DNA of 64,000 nt from Pseudomonas fragi (GTDB taxonomy: Bacteria; Pseudomonadota; Gammaproteobacteria; Pseudomonadales; Pseudomonadaceae): contig NZ_NQKQ01000003.1 of assembly GCF_002269505.1 (NCBI RefSeq), positions 62,001 through 126,000 of the forward strand. The letters run 5' to 3'. Of this stretch, positions 24,564 through 34,640 are shown in pieces (the first letter of the stretch is position 1; each line of letters starts with the position of its first letter). The position numbers and the translations under genes were made by a program. Under the pieces are notes generated by a model, which was not told where the DNA came from, searched no databases, and worked only from the letters and a program-made list of their open reading frames with translations.

Positions 24564-26942
24564 ATGTCATCGTCACCCGATGCGGCAGTAGTTCGCAATA
24601 CCCCTTGTGCATTGAACGGTACCCTTGCACCGGTGATCAGCCTGCTGGCCCTGGGGGTTTTCAGCCCGGCCAGCGAGGCGGCGCAGCCGGCAAACGATGT
24701 GCTGACACTGCCTGCGTCGAACGTCGAGGGGACTTATGACTCGCCGTTCAAGGTTGATGAAGTGTCATCGCGCAAGGTCATGACCCCGCTGCTCGATGCC
24801 CCGCAAAGCATCACCATCGTGCCGCAGCAGGTGCTCAAGGAGCAGAACGCGCAAAGCCTGCAGGACATTCTGCGCAATGTGCCGGGTATCACCTTTATGT
24901 CGGGGGAGGGCAACCTGGGCTGGGGTGACCTGTTTTCCATTCGCGGTTTTTCGTCCGAGCAGAGCCTGACGGTCGATGGCGTGCGCGACGCGGGCATGTC
25001 CAGCCGCAACGACATGTTCAACCTGCAACAGGCCGAGGTGTTCAAGGGCACCGGCGCCATCGAGTCGGGCATTTCGGCGGTGGGCGGCAGCGTCAATCTG
25101 GTGAGCAAGGAGGCCCATCTTGGGGACGCCAATCGGGTCTCTGCCGGGGTCGGTAGTGATGGTTACAAACGCCTGACCGCCGATATCAACCACGAGCTGA
25201 ACGACACCAGCGCTCTGCGTGTCAACCTGATGAAGCACCAGAGTCAGGTGGCCGAGCGTGATGAGGTGGATTACGACCGCTGGGGCATTGCCACCTCCCT
25301 GGCCTTGGGGCTGTCGACGCCGACCCGGGCCTTTGTCGATTTTTTCTATCAGAAGGATGACAACACCCCGGACGGCGGCCTGCCGATCTTGCGCGGCACC
25401 GACGGCAAGCGCATGCCCGGCGTAAAGCGCAGCAACTGGTACGGCGATTCCAGCCTGTACACCCAGCAGACTGAAACCACCTCGTTGACCGGACGCCTGG
25501 AGCACGACTTTGACAACGGCGCGCTGCTGACCAACCAGCTGCGCTGGCAGCGCACCGATAACTTCTCGGTGCTGTCACCGGCGCGCTTCAACGCCGCCAG
25601 TGCCGACGGGGCGAAAACCTGCACCGGCAGCCGCTGCGCCACCCTCGGCTATGTGGGCGTCGGCCCGGCGTCGACGGTCAACGGGGTCAAGGTTTACAGC
25701 GACTACAGCAATACTGGCAGCACCGCCTACGGCATTCTGCGCGGCAGCGATTTCGGCCTGTCAAAACGCTATACCATCCTCGATAACCAGACCGACCTGA
25801 GCTTTGCTTTCGATACCGGTTCCATCAGCCACAAGGCCGTGACAGGGCTGGATGTGTACCACGAAACCTACGGTGGCCTGGAGCGCAATGCCAAGGTACC
25901 GGCGGCCAACATGTTTTTCGACATGGCCAACCCGCAACATGACTTTGCCGTGGAATACACCACCAAGGGCGTGGGCGAGCCGCGTTCAAGCATCGACAAC
26001 GCCGGGCTGTTTTTTGGCGACACCCTGACCCTCAACCCGTGGTGGCAGGTCATGGGCTCGCTACGCTACGACCACTGGAGCGCCGAGACCACCCAGCGCG
26101 GCCAGGACGATGTCAAGGACACCTCGGGCGCCTGGAGCGGCCGTGCCGGGATCGTGTTCAAGCCACAACCCAACGGCACGATCTACGCCTCGTACAGTGA
26201 GTCGACCCAGCCTTCGGCCATCGGTGCCTCTACCAACAACCAGATCTATGGCGCCGCCAGCACCAGCCGCTACACCCCGGCCAAGTCCAAGACTTACGAG
26301 TTGGGCACCAAATGGGACTTGCTGGACAAGGGCATCAGCGTCACGGCGGCGGTGTTTCGCACCGAGCTGGTCAACTCCTGGGAGTACACCGAGGGCGAAG
26401 CGTCGCCGGTGCGTGCCTTGCCTGCCAAGCGCGTTGATGGCGTAGAACTGGGCCTGCAGGGCAACCTGACCAATCGCTGGACGGCCTACAGCGGCTTCTC
26501 GGCACTGAAAAGCGAGCAGACCAAGGGCGTCAACAAAGGCGCGGAGGCCAAGAACGTCCCCGATCTGACCGCCAACCTGTGGACCACCTACGCCTTTACC
26601 GACGACTTGAGCCTGAGCTACGGCGCCAACTATGTAGGGCGCCGGCGTTATACCGACAACAAGTATGTCGGTGGCCTGAACAACAACAGCAGTTACTCCG
26701 ACGGCCCGTCCGGGGTGCTGGCGATCTACACGCAAGACAAGGAAAAAGCCCCCGGCTACTGGGTGCATTACCTGGCCGCGCAGTACCAGGTCAATCCTCA
26801 GACCACCGTCCACGTCAACGTCGACAACCTGTTCAACACCTTCTACTTCAGCCGCATCGGTGCTTCCCTCGATGGCTTCCAGCTGTATGGCGTACCGGGG
26901 GCCGGGCGCACGCTGACGGCGAGCATCGACTATGACTTCTGA
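24564..26942 (+). CDS. TonB-dependent siderophore receptor, Fiu/PiuA-like
   Basis: A 792-residue outer-membrane receptor. The export signal lies within residues 15-40 (LAPVISLLALGVFSPASEAA). The plug begins near 65 (TPLLDAPQSITIVPQQVLKEQ) and continues with LRNVPGITF...RGFSSEQSLTVDGVRD; the barrel ends in LTASIDYDF. The plug pattern and the piuC gene right after it match the Fiu/PiuA group, which take up catecholate compounds. The start at 24564 has AAGGA at 8 nt; the frame to 24534 overlaps the Fur-like box. It is the first gene of a five-gene operon with piuC and an ABC importer. Confidence 0.87.
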   Translation: MSSSPDAAVVRNTPCALNGTLAPVISLLALGVFSPASEAAQPANDVLTLPASNVEGTYDSPFKVDEVSSRKVMTPLLDAPQSITIVPQQVLKEQNAQSLQDILRNVPGITFMSGEGNLGWGDLFSIRGFSSEQSLTVDGVRDAGMSSRNDMFNLQQAEVFKGTGAIESGISAVGGSVNLVSKEAHLGDANRVSAGVGSDGYKRLTADINHELNDTSALRVNLMKHQSQVAERDEVDYDRWGIATSLALGLSTPTRAFVDFFYQKDDNTPDGGLPILRGTDGKRMPGVKRSNWYGDSSLYTQQTETTSLTGRLEHDFDNGALLTNQLRWQRTDNFSVLSPARFNAASADGAKTCTGSRCATLGYVGVGPASTVNGVKVYSDYSNTGSTAYGILRGSDFGLSKRYTILDNQTDLSFAFDTGSISHKAVTGLDVYHETYGGLERNAKVPAANMFFDMANPQHDFAVEYTTKGVGEPRSSIDNAGLFFGDTLTLNPWWQVMGSLRYDHWSAETTQRGQDDVKDTSGAWSGRAGIVFKPQPNGTIYASYSESTQPSAIGASTNNQIYGAASTSRYTPAKSKTYELGTKWDLLDKGISVTAAVFRTELVNSWEYTEGEASPVRALPAKRVDGVELGLQGNLTNRWTAYSGFSALKSEQTKGVNKGAEAKNVPDLTANLWTTYAFTDDLSLSYGANYVGRRRYTDNKYVGGLNNNSSYSDGPSGVLAIYTQDKEKAPGYWVHYLAAQYQVNPQTTVHVNVDNLFNTFYFSRIGASLDGFQLYGVPGAGRTLTASIDYDF

Positions 26943-26966
26943 CCGCGACCGGTTGCGGAGCGCGCC

Positions 26967-27647
26967 ATGATGATCGAAATCGCCGAGGTGTTCAGCGGCC
27001 GTGAGTTGGACGAGATGCGCGACCTGTTGCTTGCCCGTCCGTGGGTGGATGGCAAGCAGACGGCTGGCGTGGGCTCGGCGCGGGTGAAATGCAACCGCCA
27101 GTTGGCCGAGGACGACGCCGTCGGCGTCAACCTGGGCCAACGCATTTTGGCGCGGCTGTCCGACCACGGGCTGTTTATGTCCGGCGCGTTGCCCAAACGC
27201 ATCTACCCGCCGCTGTTCAATCGCTACAGCGGCGGCGAGACGTTCGGCTTTCATATCGACAATGCCATTCGCGGCATCAAGGGCGTGCGTGAGCGCGTGC
27301 GCACCGACCTGTCCGCCACCCTGTTTCTGAGCGATCCGCACAGCTATGACGGCGGTGAACTGGTGATCCGCGACACCTTCGGCGAACGCAGCGTCAAGCT
27401 GCCCGCCGGGCATCTGGTGCTCTACCCCGGCAGCAGTGTGCACAAGGTTAACCAGGTGACGCGGGGCGAGCGGCTGGCGGCGTTTTTCTGGATCGAAAGC
27501 CTGGTGCGCGAAGACAGCCAGCGCAGCCTGTTGCTGGACATGGACGTGGCCATTCAACGCCTCACCGCCCAGCAGGCGGATGACGAATCACTGCTGCAAT
27601 TGAGCGGCGTGTACCACAACCTCTTGCGCCGCTGGAGCGACGTATGA
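26967..27647 (+). CDS. piuC: Fe(II)/2-oxoglutarate-dependent hydroxylase PiuC
   Basis: A 226-residue PKHD-type dioxygenase. The iron triad is HxD in FGFHIDNA (near 97) and the distal His in [10 protein letters not shown] (near 157); the 2-oxoglutarate arginine is in GERLAAFFW. PiuC proteins are regularly encoded after Fiu/PiuA receptors, as here, 24 bp behind the receptor. The physiological substrate is not settled in the literature I know. The stop overlaps the start of the next gene (ATGA). Confidence 0.92.
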   Translation: MMIEIAEVFSGRELDEMRDLLLARPWVDGKQTAGVGSARVKCNRQLAEDDAVGVNLGQRILARLSDHGLFMSGALPKRIYPPLFNRYSGGETFGFHIDNAIRGIKGVRERVRTDLSATLFLSDPHSYDGGELVIRDTFGERSVKLPAGHLVLYPGSSVHKVNQVTRGERLAAFFWIESLVREDSQRSLLLDMDVAIQRLTAQQADDESLLQLSGVYHNLLRRWSDV

Positions 27648-28792
27648 GCCCTTTATTGAGCGGGAGATTAGCCGTGTCCAAGCTGTTATTGCGTCAATCC
27701 TGTGTGCGCCTGGGCGCCCTTATCGTCCTTCTGGGCATGGCGGTATCGACGGCCTGGGCCAGGGACGTTACCGATGCCCTGGGCCGTGTGGTCAAGGTGC
27801 CGGACACCGTACAGCGGGTGGTGCTGGGGGAGGGGCGGCTGATTTCGGCCTTTGCCCTGCTTGACCGCGACCGGCCGTTCCAGCGCATCGTGGGCTGGCA
27901 GAACGACCTGCGCAAGCTCGACCCCAACACCTATGCCGCCTATGTGGCGAAGTTCCCCCAGGTCAAGGACATCCCCTTGATCGGTCAGGCGTCGGAGCAG
28001 AGCGTCAGCGCCGAGCAGATCCTGTCGCTCAAGCCCGATCTGGCGGTGTTCAGCATCTCCGGGCATGGCCCCACCGAACACAGCCCGGTGGCCGACGTGC
28101 TGGAAAAGGCCGGTATCGCGGTGTTGTTCGTGGATTTTCGGGTCAACCCGCTGCAAGGTACCGAGGCCAGCATGACGGCCCTGGGGCAGGCGCTGGGGCG
28201 CGAAACTGAGGCGAGCGCCTTTGTTGATTTCTACCGCCAGCATGTCGAACGCATTACCCGCACCCTGGGCACGATCGATGAGCAAAAACGCCCCGGCGTG
28301 TTTCTCGAACTGCTGGCCGGGGTCTGGGCCAACCCCGGACACACCACGGGCAAGGGTGGCATGGGCGAGCTGATCCGCCTTGTGGGCGGGCGCAATATCG
28401 CCGAGGGCGTGGTGCCCGGTGCACTGGGGGATATCAGTGTGGAATATGCGCTCAAGGCCGATCCCGATGTGTACATCCTGTCGGGCAACCAGCAGCCCGG
28501 GGTGATGCTGGGCGCGGGCATCGATGCACAAACGGCCCGAACCTCACTGATGCAGGTGTTGAAGCGGCCGCAGTTCGCCGATTTGCGCGCGGTACGTGAG
28601 GGCACTGTGCATGCCCTCTGGCATGACTTCTACAACTCGCCGTACAACATCCTTGCCATTGAGGCCCTGGCCAAGTGGATTCACCCCGAAATGTTTGCTG
28701 ACCTTGATCCGCAGTTGACTCTTGATGAGCTCAACAAAGCGTTTCTCGACACGCCGCTGGCAGGTCAGTACTGGATCAGTGAACAACCATGA
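27644..28792 (+). CDS. Iron-complex ABC transporter, periplasmic binding protein
   Basis: A 382-residue helical-backbone (BtuF/FecB-like) binding protein. The signal peptide is at about 15-40 ([17 protein letters not shown]). The mature start [25 protein letters not shown] is typical of the family, and the conserved [10 protein letters not shown] is present. It is clearly paralogous to the binding protein at 51107-52294 (both have [17 protein letters not shown] / DLIQSDPDTYAAY and [13 protein letters not shown] / HAIWHQFYNSPYQ). It imports the iron released or carried by the receptor of this operon. Confidence 0.88.
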   Translation: MSPLLSGRLAVSKLLLRQSCVRLGALIVLLGMAVSTAWARDVTDALGRVVKVPDTVQRVVLGEGRLISAFALLDRDRPFQRIVGWQNDLRKLDPNTYAAYVAKFPQVKDIPLIGQASEQSVSAEQILSLKPDLAVFSISGHGPTEHSPVADVLEKAGIAVLFVDFRVNPLQGTEASMTALGQALGRETEASAFVDFYRQHVERITRTLGTIDEQKRPGVFLELLAGVWANPGHTTGKGGMGELIRLVGGRNIAEGVVPGALGDISVEYALKADPDVYILSGNQQPGVMLGAGIDAQTARTSLMQVLKRPQFADLRAVREGTVHALWHDFYNSPYNILAIEALAKWIHPEMFADLDPQLTLDELNKAFLDTPLAGQYWISEQP

Positions 28793-29850
28793 CCGCTATC
28801 GCCAACCCGGCAGTGCTTGCGGCCAGTCACGGTTACCGACGCCTGCTGGCGCGGCGAGTGTGCCTGTTACTGGTGATCGGCTGTGCGCTGCTGGGCAGCG
28901 TGCTGCTGGACCTGTCCACCGGCTCGTCCGGCATGGGGCTGGGGCAGCTGCTGCAGGGCCTGTTGCATCCGCAGACCCTGGATGTCACGGACCGCGTGAT
29001 CATCTGGAATGTGCGCTTGCCCTATGCGCTGATGGCGGTACTGGTGGGCGCGGCCCTGTCGCTGGCCGGGGCAGAGATGCAGGCCATCCTTAATAACCCG
29101 CTGGCCAGCCCGTTTACCCTGGGTGTGTCTTCGGCGGCGGCGTTGGGGGCTTCGCTGGTGATCGTGTTCCCGCTGAGCAGCGCCTTGTTGAGCCGCGACT
29201 CGCTGGTGGCACTGGCAGCCTTCGTATTTGCCTGCGCCTCGATGTTCCTGCTGCACGGCATGTCGCGGCTGCGCGGGGCCGGGGTCGAGACCCTGGTGCT
29301 GTTTGGTATTGCCCTGGTGTTCAGTTGCAACGCACTGGTGGCGCTGTTGCAGTTGCTAGCCACCGAAGATGTGTTGCAACAACTGGTGTTCTGGAGCCTG
29401 GGCAGTGTGGCCCGGGCCAACTGGGACAAGCTGGGCATTCTTGCCCTGGTGCTGGGGTTGACCGCGCCGTTTTCCCTGCATGCGGCCTCGCGCATGACCT
29501 TGCTGCGCATGGGCGAGGAGCGGGCGCAGAGTTTGGGTGTGGACGTGCGGCGGCTGCGATTTTTCGCCTTGCTGCGCATCAGCCTGCTGTCCGCCACGGC
29601 GGTGGCGTTTGTCGGCACCATCGGTTTTATCGGCCTGGTGGGGCCGCATATTGCGCGGATCCTGATTGGCGAAGACCAGCGCTTCCTGTTCCCGGCCAGT
29701 GCCCTGGTGGGGGCGTTGTTGCTGTCGCTGTCCTCGGTGGTGAGCAAAGTCATCATGCCGGGGGTGATTGTGCCGGTGGGTATTGTGACCGCGCTGGTGG
29801 GCGTGCCGATTTTTGTCGTACTGGTATTCAAGCGGGGCAGGCAGTTATGA
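28789..29850 (+). CDS. Iron-complex ABC transporter, permease (FecCD family)
   Basis: A 353-residue inner-membrane permease with about ten hydrophobic segments. Family motifs are LPYALMAVLVGAALSLAGAEMQAILNNPLASPFTLGVSSAAALGA and GTIGFIGLVGPHIARILIGED. It overlaps both its neighbours by 4 bp. One permease gene implies a homodimer. Confidence 0.92.
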   Translation: MTAIANPAVLAASHGYRRLLARRVCLLLVIGCALLGSVLLDLSTGSSGMGLGQLLQGLLHPQTLDVTDRVIIWNVRLPYALMAVLVGAALSLAGAEMQAILNNPLASPFTLGVSSAAALGASLVIVFPLSSALLSRDSLVALAAFVFACASMFLLHGMSRLRGAGVETLVLFGIALVFSCNALVALLQLLATEDVLQQLVFWSLGSVARANWDKLGILALVLGLTAPFSLHAASRMTLLRMGEERAQSLGVDVRRLRFFALLRISLLSATAVAFVGTIGFIGLVGPHIARILIGEDQRFLFPASALVGALLLSLSSVVSKVIMPGVIVPVGIVTALVGVPIFVVLVFKRGRQL

Positions 29851-30617
29851 GTGAGCAAGGGTTGTTGATCGAGCACGCCCAAGTCAAATACGGGCGCAAG
29901 GTAGTGATTGCCGACGCTTCGCTGCCGCCACTGCGCCCCGGTACATTGACCGCCCTGATCGGCCCCAACGGGGCAGGCAAGTCCACCCTGTTGCGCGGGC
30001 TGGCGGGGCTTGAGCCCATGACCGGCGCAGTCACCTTGCACGGTCAGCCATTGGCGCCGATGAGCGTAGCGCAGCGCGCCCGGCGGGTCACCTATATGCC
30101 CCAGCACTTGCCGCCGGGGCTGGGCTTGAGTGTTATCGAGAGCGTGATGGCGGCACTGCGGGTGGCGGGCAGTGGCGGTGATTATCTGGAGCAAGCCTAT
30201 GCGGCTTTGCAGCGCATTGGCATTGCACCGCTGGCTGACCAGATGCTCAACGCGCTGTCCGGCGGCCAGCGGCAACTGGTCAGCCTGGCGCAACTGATCG
30301 CCCGCAGGCCCAGGGTCATGCTGCTGGATGAGCCCACCAGTGCGCTGGATTTGAGCTACCAGTTGCGGGTAATGGAGTGCGTGCGCCAGATGGTTGGCCA
30401 GCACCAGTTGATTGCCGTGATCGTGCTGCACGACATCAGCCTGGCGGCCCGTTTTGCCGACCATATTGCGGTGTTGCGCGAAGGGGCGGTGGTCGGTTTT
30501 GGCGCGCCAGAGCAGGTACTGACTGGGCAGCTGTTTGCCGAGGTATACGGGGTCAGGGCACGGGTTGAACGGTGTTCGCAGCAGACCCTGCAAGTATTGG
30601 TCGATAGCCCGGTTTGA
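29847..30617 (+). CDS. Iron-complex ABC transporter, ATP-binding protein
   Basis: A 256-residue FepC-type ATPase. Walker A GPNGAGKSTLLRGL (near 40), Q-loop MPQHLPPG, signature LSGGQRQLVSLAQLIARRP, Walker B VMLLDEPTSALDL, H-loop VLHDISLAARF. The start at 29847 overlaps the permease stop (ATGA); the frame runs back to 29325 but only because it is a shadow of the permease. It is the last gene of the receptor-piuC operon. Confidence 0.92.
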   Translation: MSEQGLLIEHAQVKYGRKVVIADASLPPLRPGTLTALIGPNGAGKSTLLRGLAGLEPMTGAVTLHGQPLAPMSVAQRARRVTYMPQHLPPGLGLSVIESVMAALRVAGSGGDYLEQAYAALQRIGIAPLADQMLNALSGGQRQLVSLAQLIARRPRVMLLDEPTSALDLSYQLRVMECVRQMVGQHQLIAVIVLHDISLAARFADHIAVLREGAVVGFGAPEQVLTGQLFAEVYGVRARVERCSQQTLQVLVDSPV

Positions 30618-30723
30618 AGCCTTATTCATCAGCCTGCACGGCGGTTGCTGCTTGTTTTACCAGCCGCTCCCCAGCACCCGGTACTTGACAGCAATGCCAT
30701 TGGCACCCGTAATAGGAGGGAAT

Positions 30724-30735
30724 GTTAACGTTAAC
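30724..30735. promoter_or_regulatory. LacI-type operator before the sucrose operon
   Basis: GTTAACGTTAAC is a perfect 12-bp palindrome with a central CG, the usual form of LacI/GalR-family operators. It lies 26 nt upstream of the permease start and is the likely target of the regulator at 33642. Confidence 0.72.
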
Positions 30736-30761
30736 TTAAATAAAAACAAGAGGGGCAACCC

Positions 30762-32051
30762 ATGCACCGGACGGTCAAGCGTGATTACTGGCTTATCAGC
30801 GGTTTACTGTTTTTTTTCTTCTTTTCGTGGTCTTCCAGTTACTCGCTTTTTTCCATCTGGTTGCATCAGGTCATAGGCCTTAATGGTGCGCAGACCGGCT
30901 ATGTGTTCGCCGCCAATGCGATCGCTGCGCTGCTGATCCAGCCGTTCTACGGGGCCTTGCAGGACAAGCTCGGCCTGTCGAGAAAACTGCTGGTGTGGAT
31001 TGGTCTGCTGCTGTGCGCTGCCGCACCGTTCGCGATTTATGTCTACAGCCATTTGCTGGCCCAAAACGTGGTGCTGGGCGCTGTGGTGGGGGCGATTTTT
31101 CTGGCCTTTGCCATGCTGGCAGGGGTGGGCGTGATCGAGAGCTATACCGAGCGCCTGTCCCGGCATGTTGGTTTTGAATTTGGTACCAGCAGGATGTGGG
31201 GTTCCCTGGGCTGGGCGGCGGCCACCTGCATTGTGGGCGTGGTGTTCAATATTGATCCGAATATTGCTTTCTATATGAGCAGCGCTGCCGGCGCGGTGTT
31301 TTTGCTGATCCTGTTTCGGCTGGACTTGAGCCGCTTCAACCAGCCCGGAGGCAGTGGCGCAAGTGGCGCGGCGCCCGTAACCGTCAGCGATCTGTGGCTA
31401 TTGCTCAAGCTGCCGCGGTTTTGGGCCTTCAGTGTTTATCTGACCGGGGTTTGCGGGATCTACATGATCTATGAACAGCAGTTTCCGGTGTATTTCTCGT
31501 CGTTTTTTGCGACGCCGGAACAGGGCATCCAGGCCTATGGTTACCTGAACTCATCCCAGGTCCTGCTGGAAGCGGGCCTGCTCCTGGTTGCGCCCTGGGT
31601 GGTCGGCCGTACCGGGGCGAAATACGGGCTGATCCTGGCGGGCAGCATCATGTTCTTTCGCATAATCGGCTCAGGTCTGGCCACTGAAACCTGGGCCATT
31701 GCCGTGTTCAAAATGCTGCATGCTGTAGAAGTGCCGATCCTGCTGGTCTCGGTATTCAAATATATCGCGTTCAATTTTGACCCGCGCCTGTCGGCCTCAA
31801 TCTATCTGGTGGGTTTTCATTTTGCCCAGCAGCTCACCGCCATGCTCCTCTCGCCACTGGTGGGCTACGGTTATGACCAGTACGGGTTTGCCGATGTTTA
31901 TCTGCTGATGTCCGCGCTGGCCGGTGCCTGCCTGCTGCTGTCCTGGACCCTGCTGCGCAACGACCCGCAGCCACCGCCGCGCAAGGCCAGTGTTGCAGAG
32001 GCGCTGGCATTGCCCGCCATTACTCAATCCGTTACCCGTTATGAACCCTGA
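30762..32051 (+). CDS. cscB: Sucrose/oligosaccharide:H+ symporter (LacY/CscB family)
   Basis: A 429-residue MFS permease of the oligosaccharide:H+ symporter family, with twelve membrane segments. The start MHRTVKRDYWLISGLLFFFFFSWSSSYSLFSIWL closely follows CscB/LacY, including the run of Phe in helix 1. GYVFAANAIAALLIQPFYGALQDKLG is the helix 2-3 loop, and FEFGTSRMWGSLGWA contains the substrate-site region of helix 5. It transports unphosphorylated sucrose, in keeping with the GH32 enzyme 13 bp downstream. A ribosome-binding site AGAGGGG precedes the ATG. Confidence 0.85.
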   Translation: MHRTVKRDYWLISGLLFFFFFSWSSSYSLFSIWLHQVIGLNGAQTGYVFAANAIAALLIQPFYGALQDKLGLSRKLLVWIGLLLCAAAPFAIYVYSHLLAQNVVLGAVVGAIFLAFAMLAGVGVIESYTERLSRHVGFEFGTSRMWGSLGWAAATCIVGVVFNIDPNIAFYMSSAAGAVFLLILFRLDLSRFNQPGGSGASGAAPVTVSDLWLLLKLPRFWAFSVYLTGVCGIYMIYEQQFPVYFSSFFATPEQGIQAYGYLNSSQVLLEAGLLLVAPWVVGRTGAKYGLILAGSIMFFRIIGSGLATETWAIAVFKMLHAVEVPILLVSVFKYIAFNFDPRLSASIYLVGFHFAQQLTAMLLSPLVGYGYDQYGFADVYLLMSALAGACLLLSWTLLRNDPQPPPRKASVAEALALPAITQSVTRYEP

Positions 32052-32064
32052 CAAGGACCATCCC

Positions 32065-33540
32065 ATGCACGCTGTACGGCTGGACAAGGCCCATCGCGCC
32101 ATCGCGCAAACACTGCCCGAGCGCGGTAACGACTATCGCCTCGCGTATCACCTGGCCCCTGCGGCCGGGTGGATGAACGACCCTAACGGGCTGGTGTTCT
32201 TTCGCGGCCAATACCATGTGTTTTATCAGCACCATCCGTTTTCTGCGCAATGGGGGCCCATGCACTGGGGGCATGCCAGCAGCGACGATCTGGTGCATTG
32301 GCAGCATTTACCTATCGCCCTGGCGCCCGGTGACAGCTATGACCGTGATGGCTGCTTTTCAGGCTCGGCAGTGGTGCTCGATGACACCCTCTACCTGATC
32401 TATACCGGCCACATCTGGTTGCAAGAGCCGGGTGATGACCAGCACATCCGCCAGGTCCAGTGTCTGGCCAGCAGCACCGATGGCATTACGTTCACCAAGC
32501 TCGGGCCGGTCATCGAGACACCGCCGGACCCGGCCATCATGCATTTTCGCGACCCCAAGGTGTGGCAGCGTCACGGTGCATGGTGGATGGCACTGGGCGC
32601 GCGGCATGGCGATGACCCGCAGTTGTTGATCTATCGTTCTGCTGATCTGATGCACTGGGACTTTCTGGGCTGTGCGCTGCAAGGCCAGCGCGAGCCGGAT
32701 GGCTATATGTGGGAGTGTCCGGACATCTTTGAACTGGATGGCCGCGATGTGCTGCTGTACTCGCCCCAGGGTTTGAAGCCCGATGGATACGACAACTGGA
32801 ACCTGTATCAGAACAGCTACAGGGTGGGTCAACTCGACGACAAGGGCGTGTTCAAGCCCGGCGGACCGCTGCATGAACTCGATCATGGCCACGATTTCTA
32901 TGCCGCCCAGACCTTGCTGGCTCCAGATGGCCGTCGCCTGCTATGGGCCTGGATGGACATGTGGGAAAGCCCGATGCCCAGCCAGGCCGAGCACTGGTGC
33001 GGCGCGTTGACGTTACCCCGCGAGTTGAGCCGCGACGGTGATCGGTTAATGATGCGTCCGGCCCGCGAGCTGGTGGCGTTGAGGCAGTCCGGGCAGGTAC
33101 TGCAGATAGGCGCGGTGAAGTCTGCCAGCCAGTTGCTCGATACCTGGGGTGCGTTGCTGGAGCTGGAAATTGAGCTGGATATTGCCGCCAGCAGCGCCGA
33201 GCATTTTGGTCTGGCATTGCGCTGCAGTGAAGATCAGCAGGAGCGAACCTTGCTGTACTTCGATGCCATGGCCCGCCGCCTGGTGCTCGACAGGCAGCAC
33301 TCGGGTGCCGGAGTGAGCGGTGTTCGCAGCGTACCGATTGCGGCGGACCAGACACGCATCGCTCTGAGAATTTTTCTCGATCGATCATCCATTGAAGTGT
33401 TTGTCGACGATGGTGCCTGGTGCCTGAGCAGCCGGATTTACCCGCACGCCAACAGCCTTGCGGTGCGGGCATATGCCGTCAATGGTACAGGGCACTTTGG
33501 TGAAGCCCTGGTGTGGGGGCTGGCTGATCTGAAGCTATGA
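32065..33540 (+). CDS. cscA: Sucrose hydrolase (GH32 beta-fructosidase)
   Basis: A 491-residue GH32 invertase. The nucleophile aspartate lies in GWMNDPNGL (near 35), the transition-state aspartate in HFRDPKVW (near 165) and the acid/base glutamate in WECPDIFEL (near 215). The C-terminal beta-sandwich (about 340-490) includes DRSSIEVFVDDG. It is cytosolic, with no signal peptide, and splits sucrose into glucose and fructose. The start at 32065 has AAGGA at 7 nt; an ATG at 32041 overlaps the permease stop but has no such site. Confidence 0.93.
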   Translation: MHAVRLDKAHRAIAQTLPERGNDYRLAYHLAPAAGWMNDPNGLVFFRGQYHVFYQHHPFSAQWGPMHWGHASSDDLVHWQHLPIALAPGDSYDRDGCFSGSAVVLDDTLYLIYTGHIWLQEPGDDQHIRQVQCLASSTDGITFTKLGPVIETPPDPAIMHFRDPKVWQRHGAWWMALGARHGDDPQLLIYRSADLMHWDFLGCALQGQREPDGYMWECPDIFELDGRDVLLYSPQGLKPDGYDNWNLYQNSYRVGQLDDKGVFKPGGPLHELDHGHDFYAAQTLLAPDGRRLLWAWMDMWESPMPSQAEHWCGALTLPRELSRDGDRLMMRPARELVALRQSGQVLQIGAVKSASQLLDTWGALLELEIELDIAASSAEHFGLALRCSEDQQERTLLYFDAMARRLVLDRQHSGAGVSGVRSVPIAADQTRIALRIFLDRSSIEVFVDDGAWCLSSRIYPHANSLAVRAYAVNGTGHFGEALVWGLADLKL

Positions 33541-33641
33541 AGCCAGGGCATTTTGCACAGGGCGCGCCGCCCTGGTTGGCGCTGTTCTGCCGCTGGCAGG
33601 CATGACATCATGCCCGGCCAGACAGGTAATGGCGCGCACCG

Positions 33642-34640
33642 ATGGCTTCAGTAAAAGATGTTGCACGGCTGGCGGGGGTTTCCCTGATGACCGTTTCCAG
33701 GGCCCTCAACACCCCGGGAAAGTTGAACCAGGAGACCCTGGCCAAAGTGCTGCAGGCCGTCGCAACGCTTGGCTATGTGCCCAGCCTGTCGGCGCGCAAG
33801 ACCCGTGGCGGGCACTCCAGTGGCAAGACCATCGGCATCTTTGCCCTGGATACGGCCACCACGCCTTTTGCCGTTGAAATGCTGCTGTCGATGGAGCGCA
33901 CGGCCCGCGAGCATGGCTGGAACGTGTTTATCCTCAACGTGTTTGAAACCCCGCCAGATCAACAGGCCATCGAGTTGATGCTCTCCCATCAACCGGACGG
34001 CATCATCTTCAGCGCCATGCAGCTGCGGCGGGTGGACATTCCTCAGGTGCTGCGCAGCTTGCCGCTGGTACTGGGTAATTGCGTCAGCACTGACCCCGGC
34101 ATCGCTTGCTATATATCAGACGATGAAGACGGGCAGTATCAGGCGGTCCGCCAGGCGCTGCGACCGGGTTATCGTCGTCCGCTGTGCATAAACCTGCCGC
34201 AAAGCAGCATGGCCTGGGGGTTGCGCCAGCGCGGGTTGGCCCGTGCCCTGGCCGAAGCCGCGATCGATACCGCGCAAGTGCTGCAATACGACCTCTCCAG
34301 CGATGACGGCTACCACGAAACAATGCAGGTGCTGGAGCAACAACTGCTCACGGGCAATGCAACCCCGCCCTTTGACCTGCTGATTTGCGGCAACGACCGG
34401 ATTGCCCTGGTCGCGTATCAGTATCTGCTCAGTCGCGGCTTGCGTATCCCGCAGGATGTGGCGGTGCTGGGGTTTGACAATATGGTGGGGGTTGCCGAGC
34501 TGTTTTACCCGCCCTTGAGCACCGTGCAACTGCCGTATTACGACATGGGCCGGCGTGCGGTGCTGCACCTGATTGAAGGTCGGGACGATTGCGCCGTGCA
34601 CAAGGTTGCCTGCCCGCTGGTTGAGCGCGAGTCCTGCTGA
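33642..34640 (+). CDS. cscR: LacI-family repressor of the sucrose operon
   Basis: A 332-residue LacI/GalR regulator. The helix-turn-helix is SVKDVARLAGVSLMTVSRALN (residues 3-23), followed by the hinge helix region LSARKTRG. The periplasmic-binding-protein-like effector domain runs from about 60, with DGIIFSAMQ and AVLGFDNM. It follows cscA by 101 bp and probably binds the palindrome at 30724. It converges with the gene at 34646, with only 5 bp between the two stop codons. Confidence 0.87.
   Translation: MASVKDVARLAGVSLMTVSRALNTPGKLNQETLAKVLQAVATLGYVPSLSARKTRGGHSSGKTIGIFALDTATTPFAVEMLLSMERTAREHGWNVFILNVFETPPDQQAIELMLSHQPDGIIFSAMQLRRVDIPQVLRSLPLVLGNCVSTDPGIACYISDDEDGQYQAVRQALRPGYRRPLCINLPQSSMAWGLRQRGLARALAEAAIDTAQVLQYDLSSDDGYHETMQVLEQQLLTGNATPPFDLLICGNDRIALVAYQYLLSRGLRIPQDVAVLGFDNMVGVAELFYPPLSTVQLPYYDMGRRAVLHLIEGRDDCAVHKVACPLVERESC

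Noticed and set aside
26061..27557. 498-codon minus-strand frame
   Set aside because: It lies opposite the receptor and piuC genes, both with clear motifs; it is an antisense shadow typical of GC-rich third-position codons.
29022..30629. 535-codon minus-strand frame
   Set aside because: Opposite the FecCD permease and ATPase genes; no family features.
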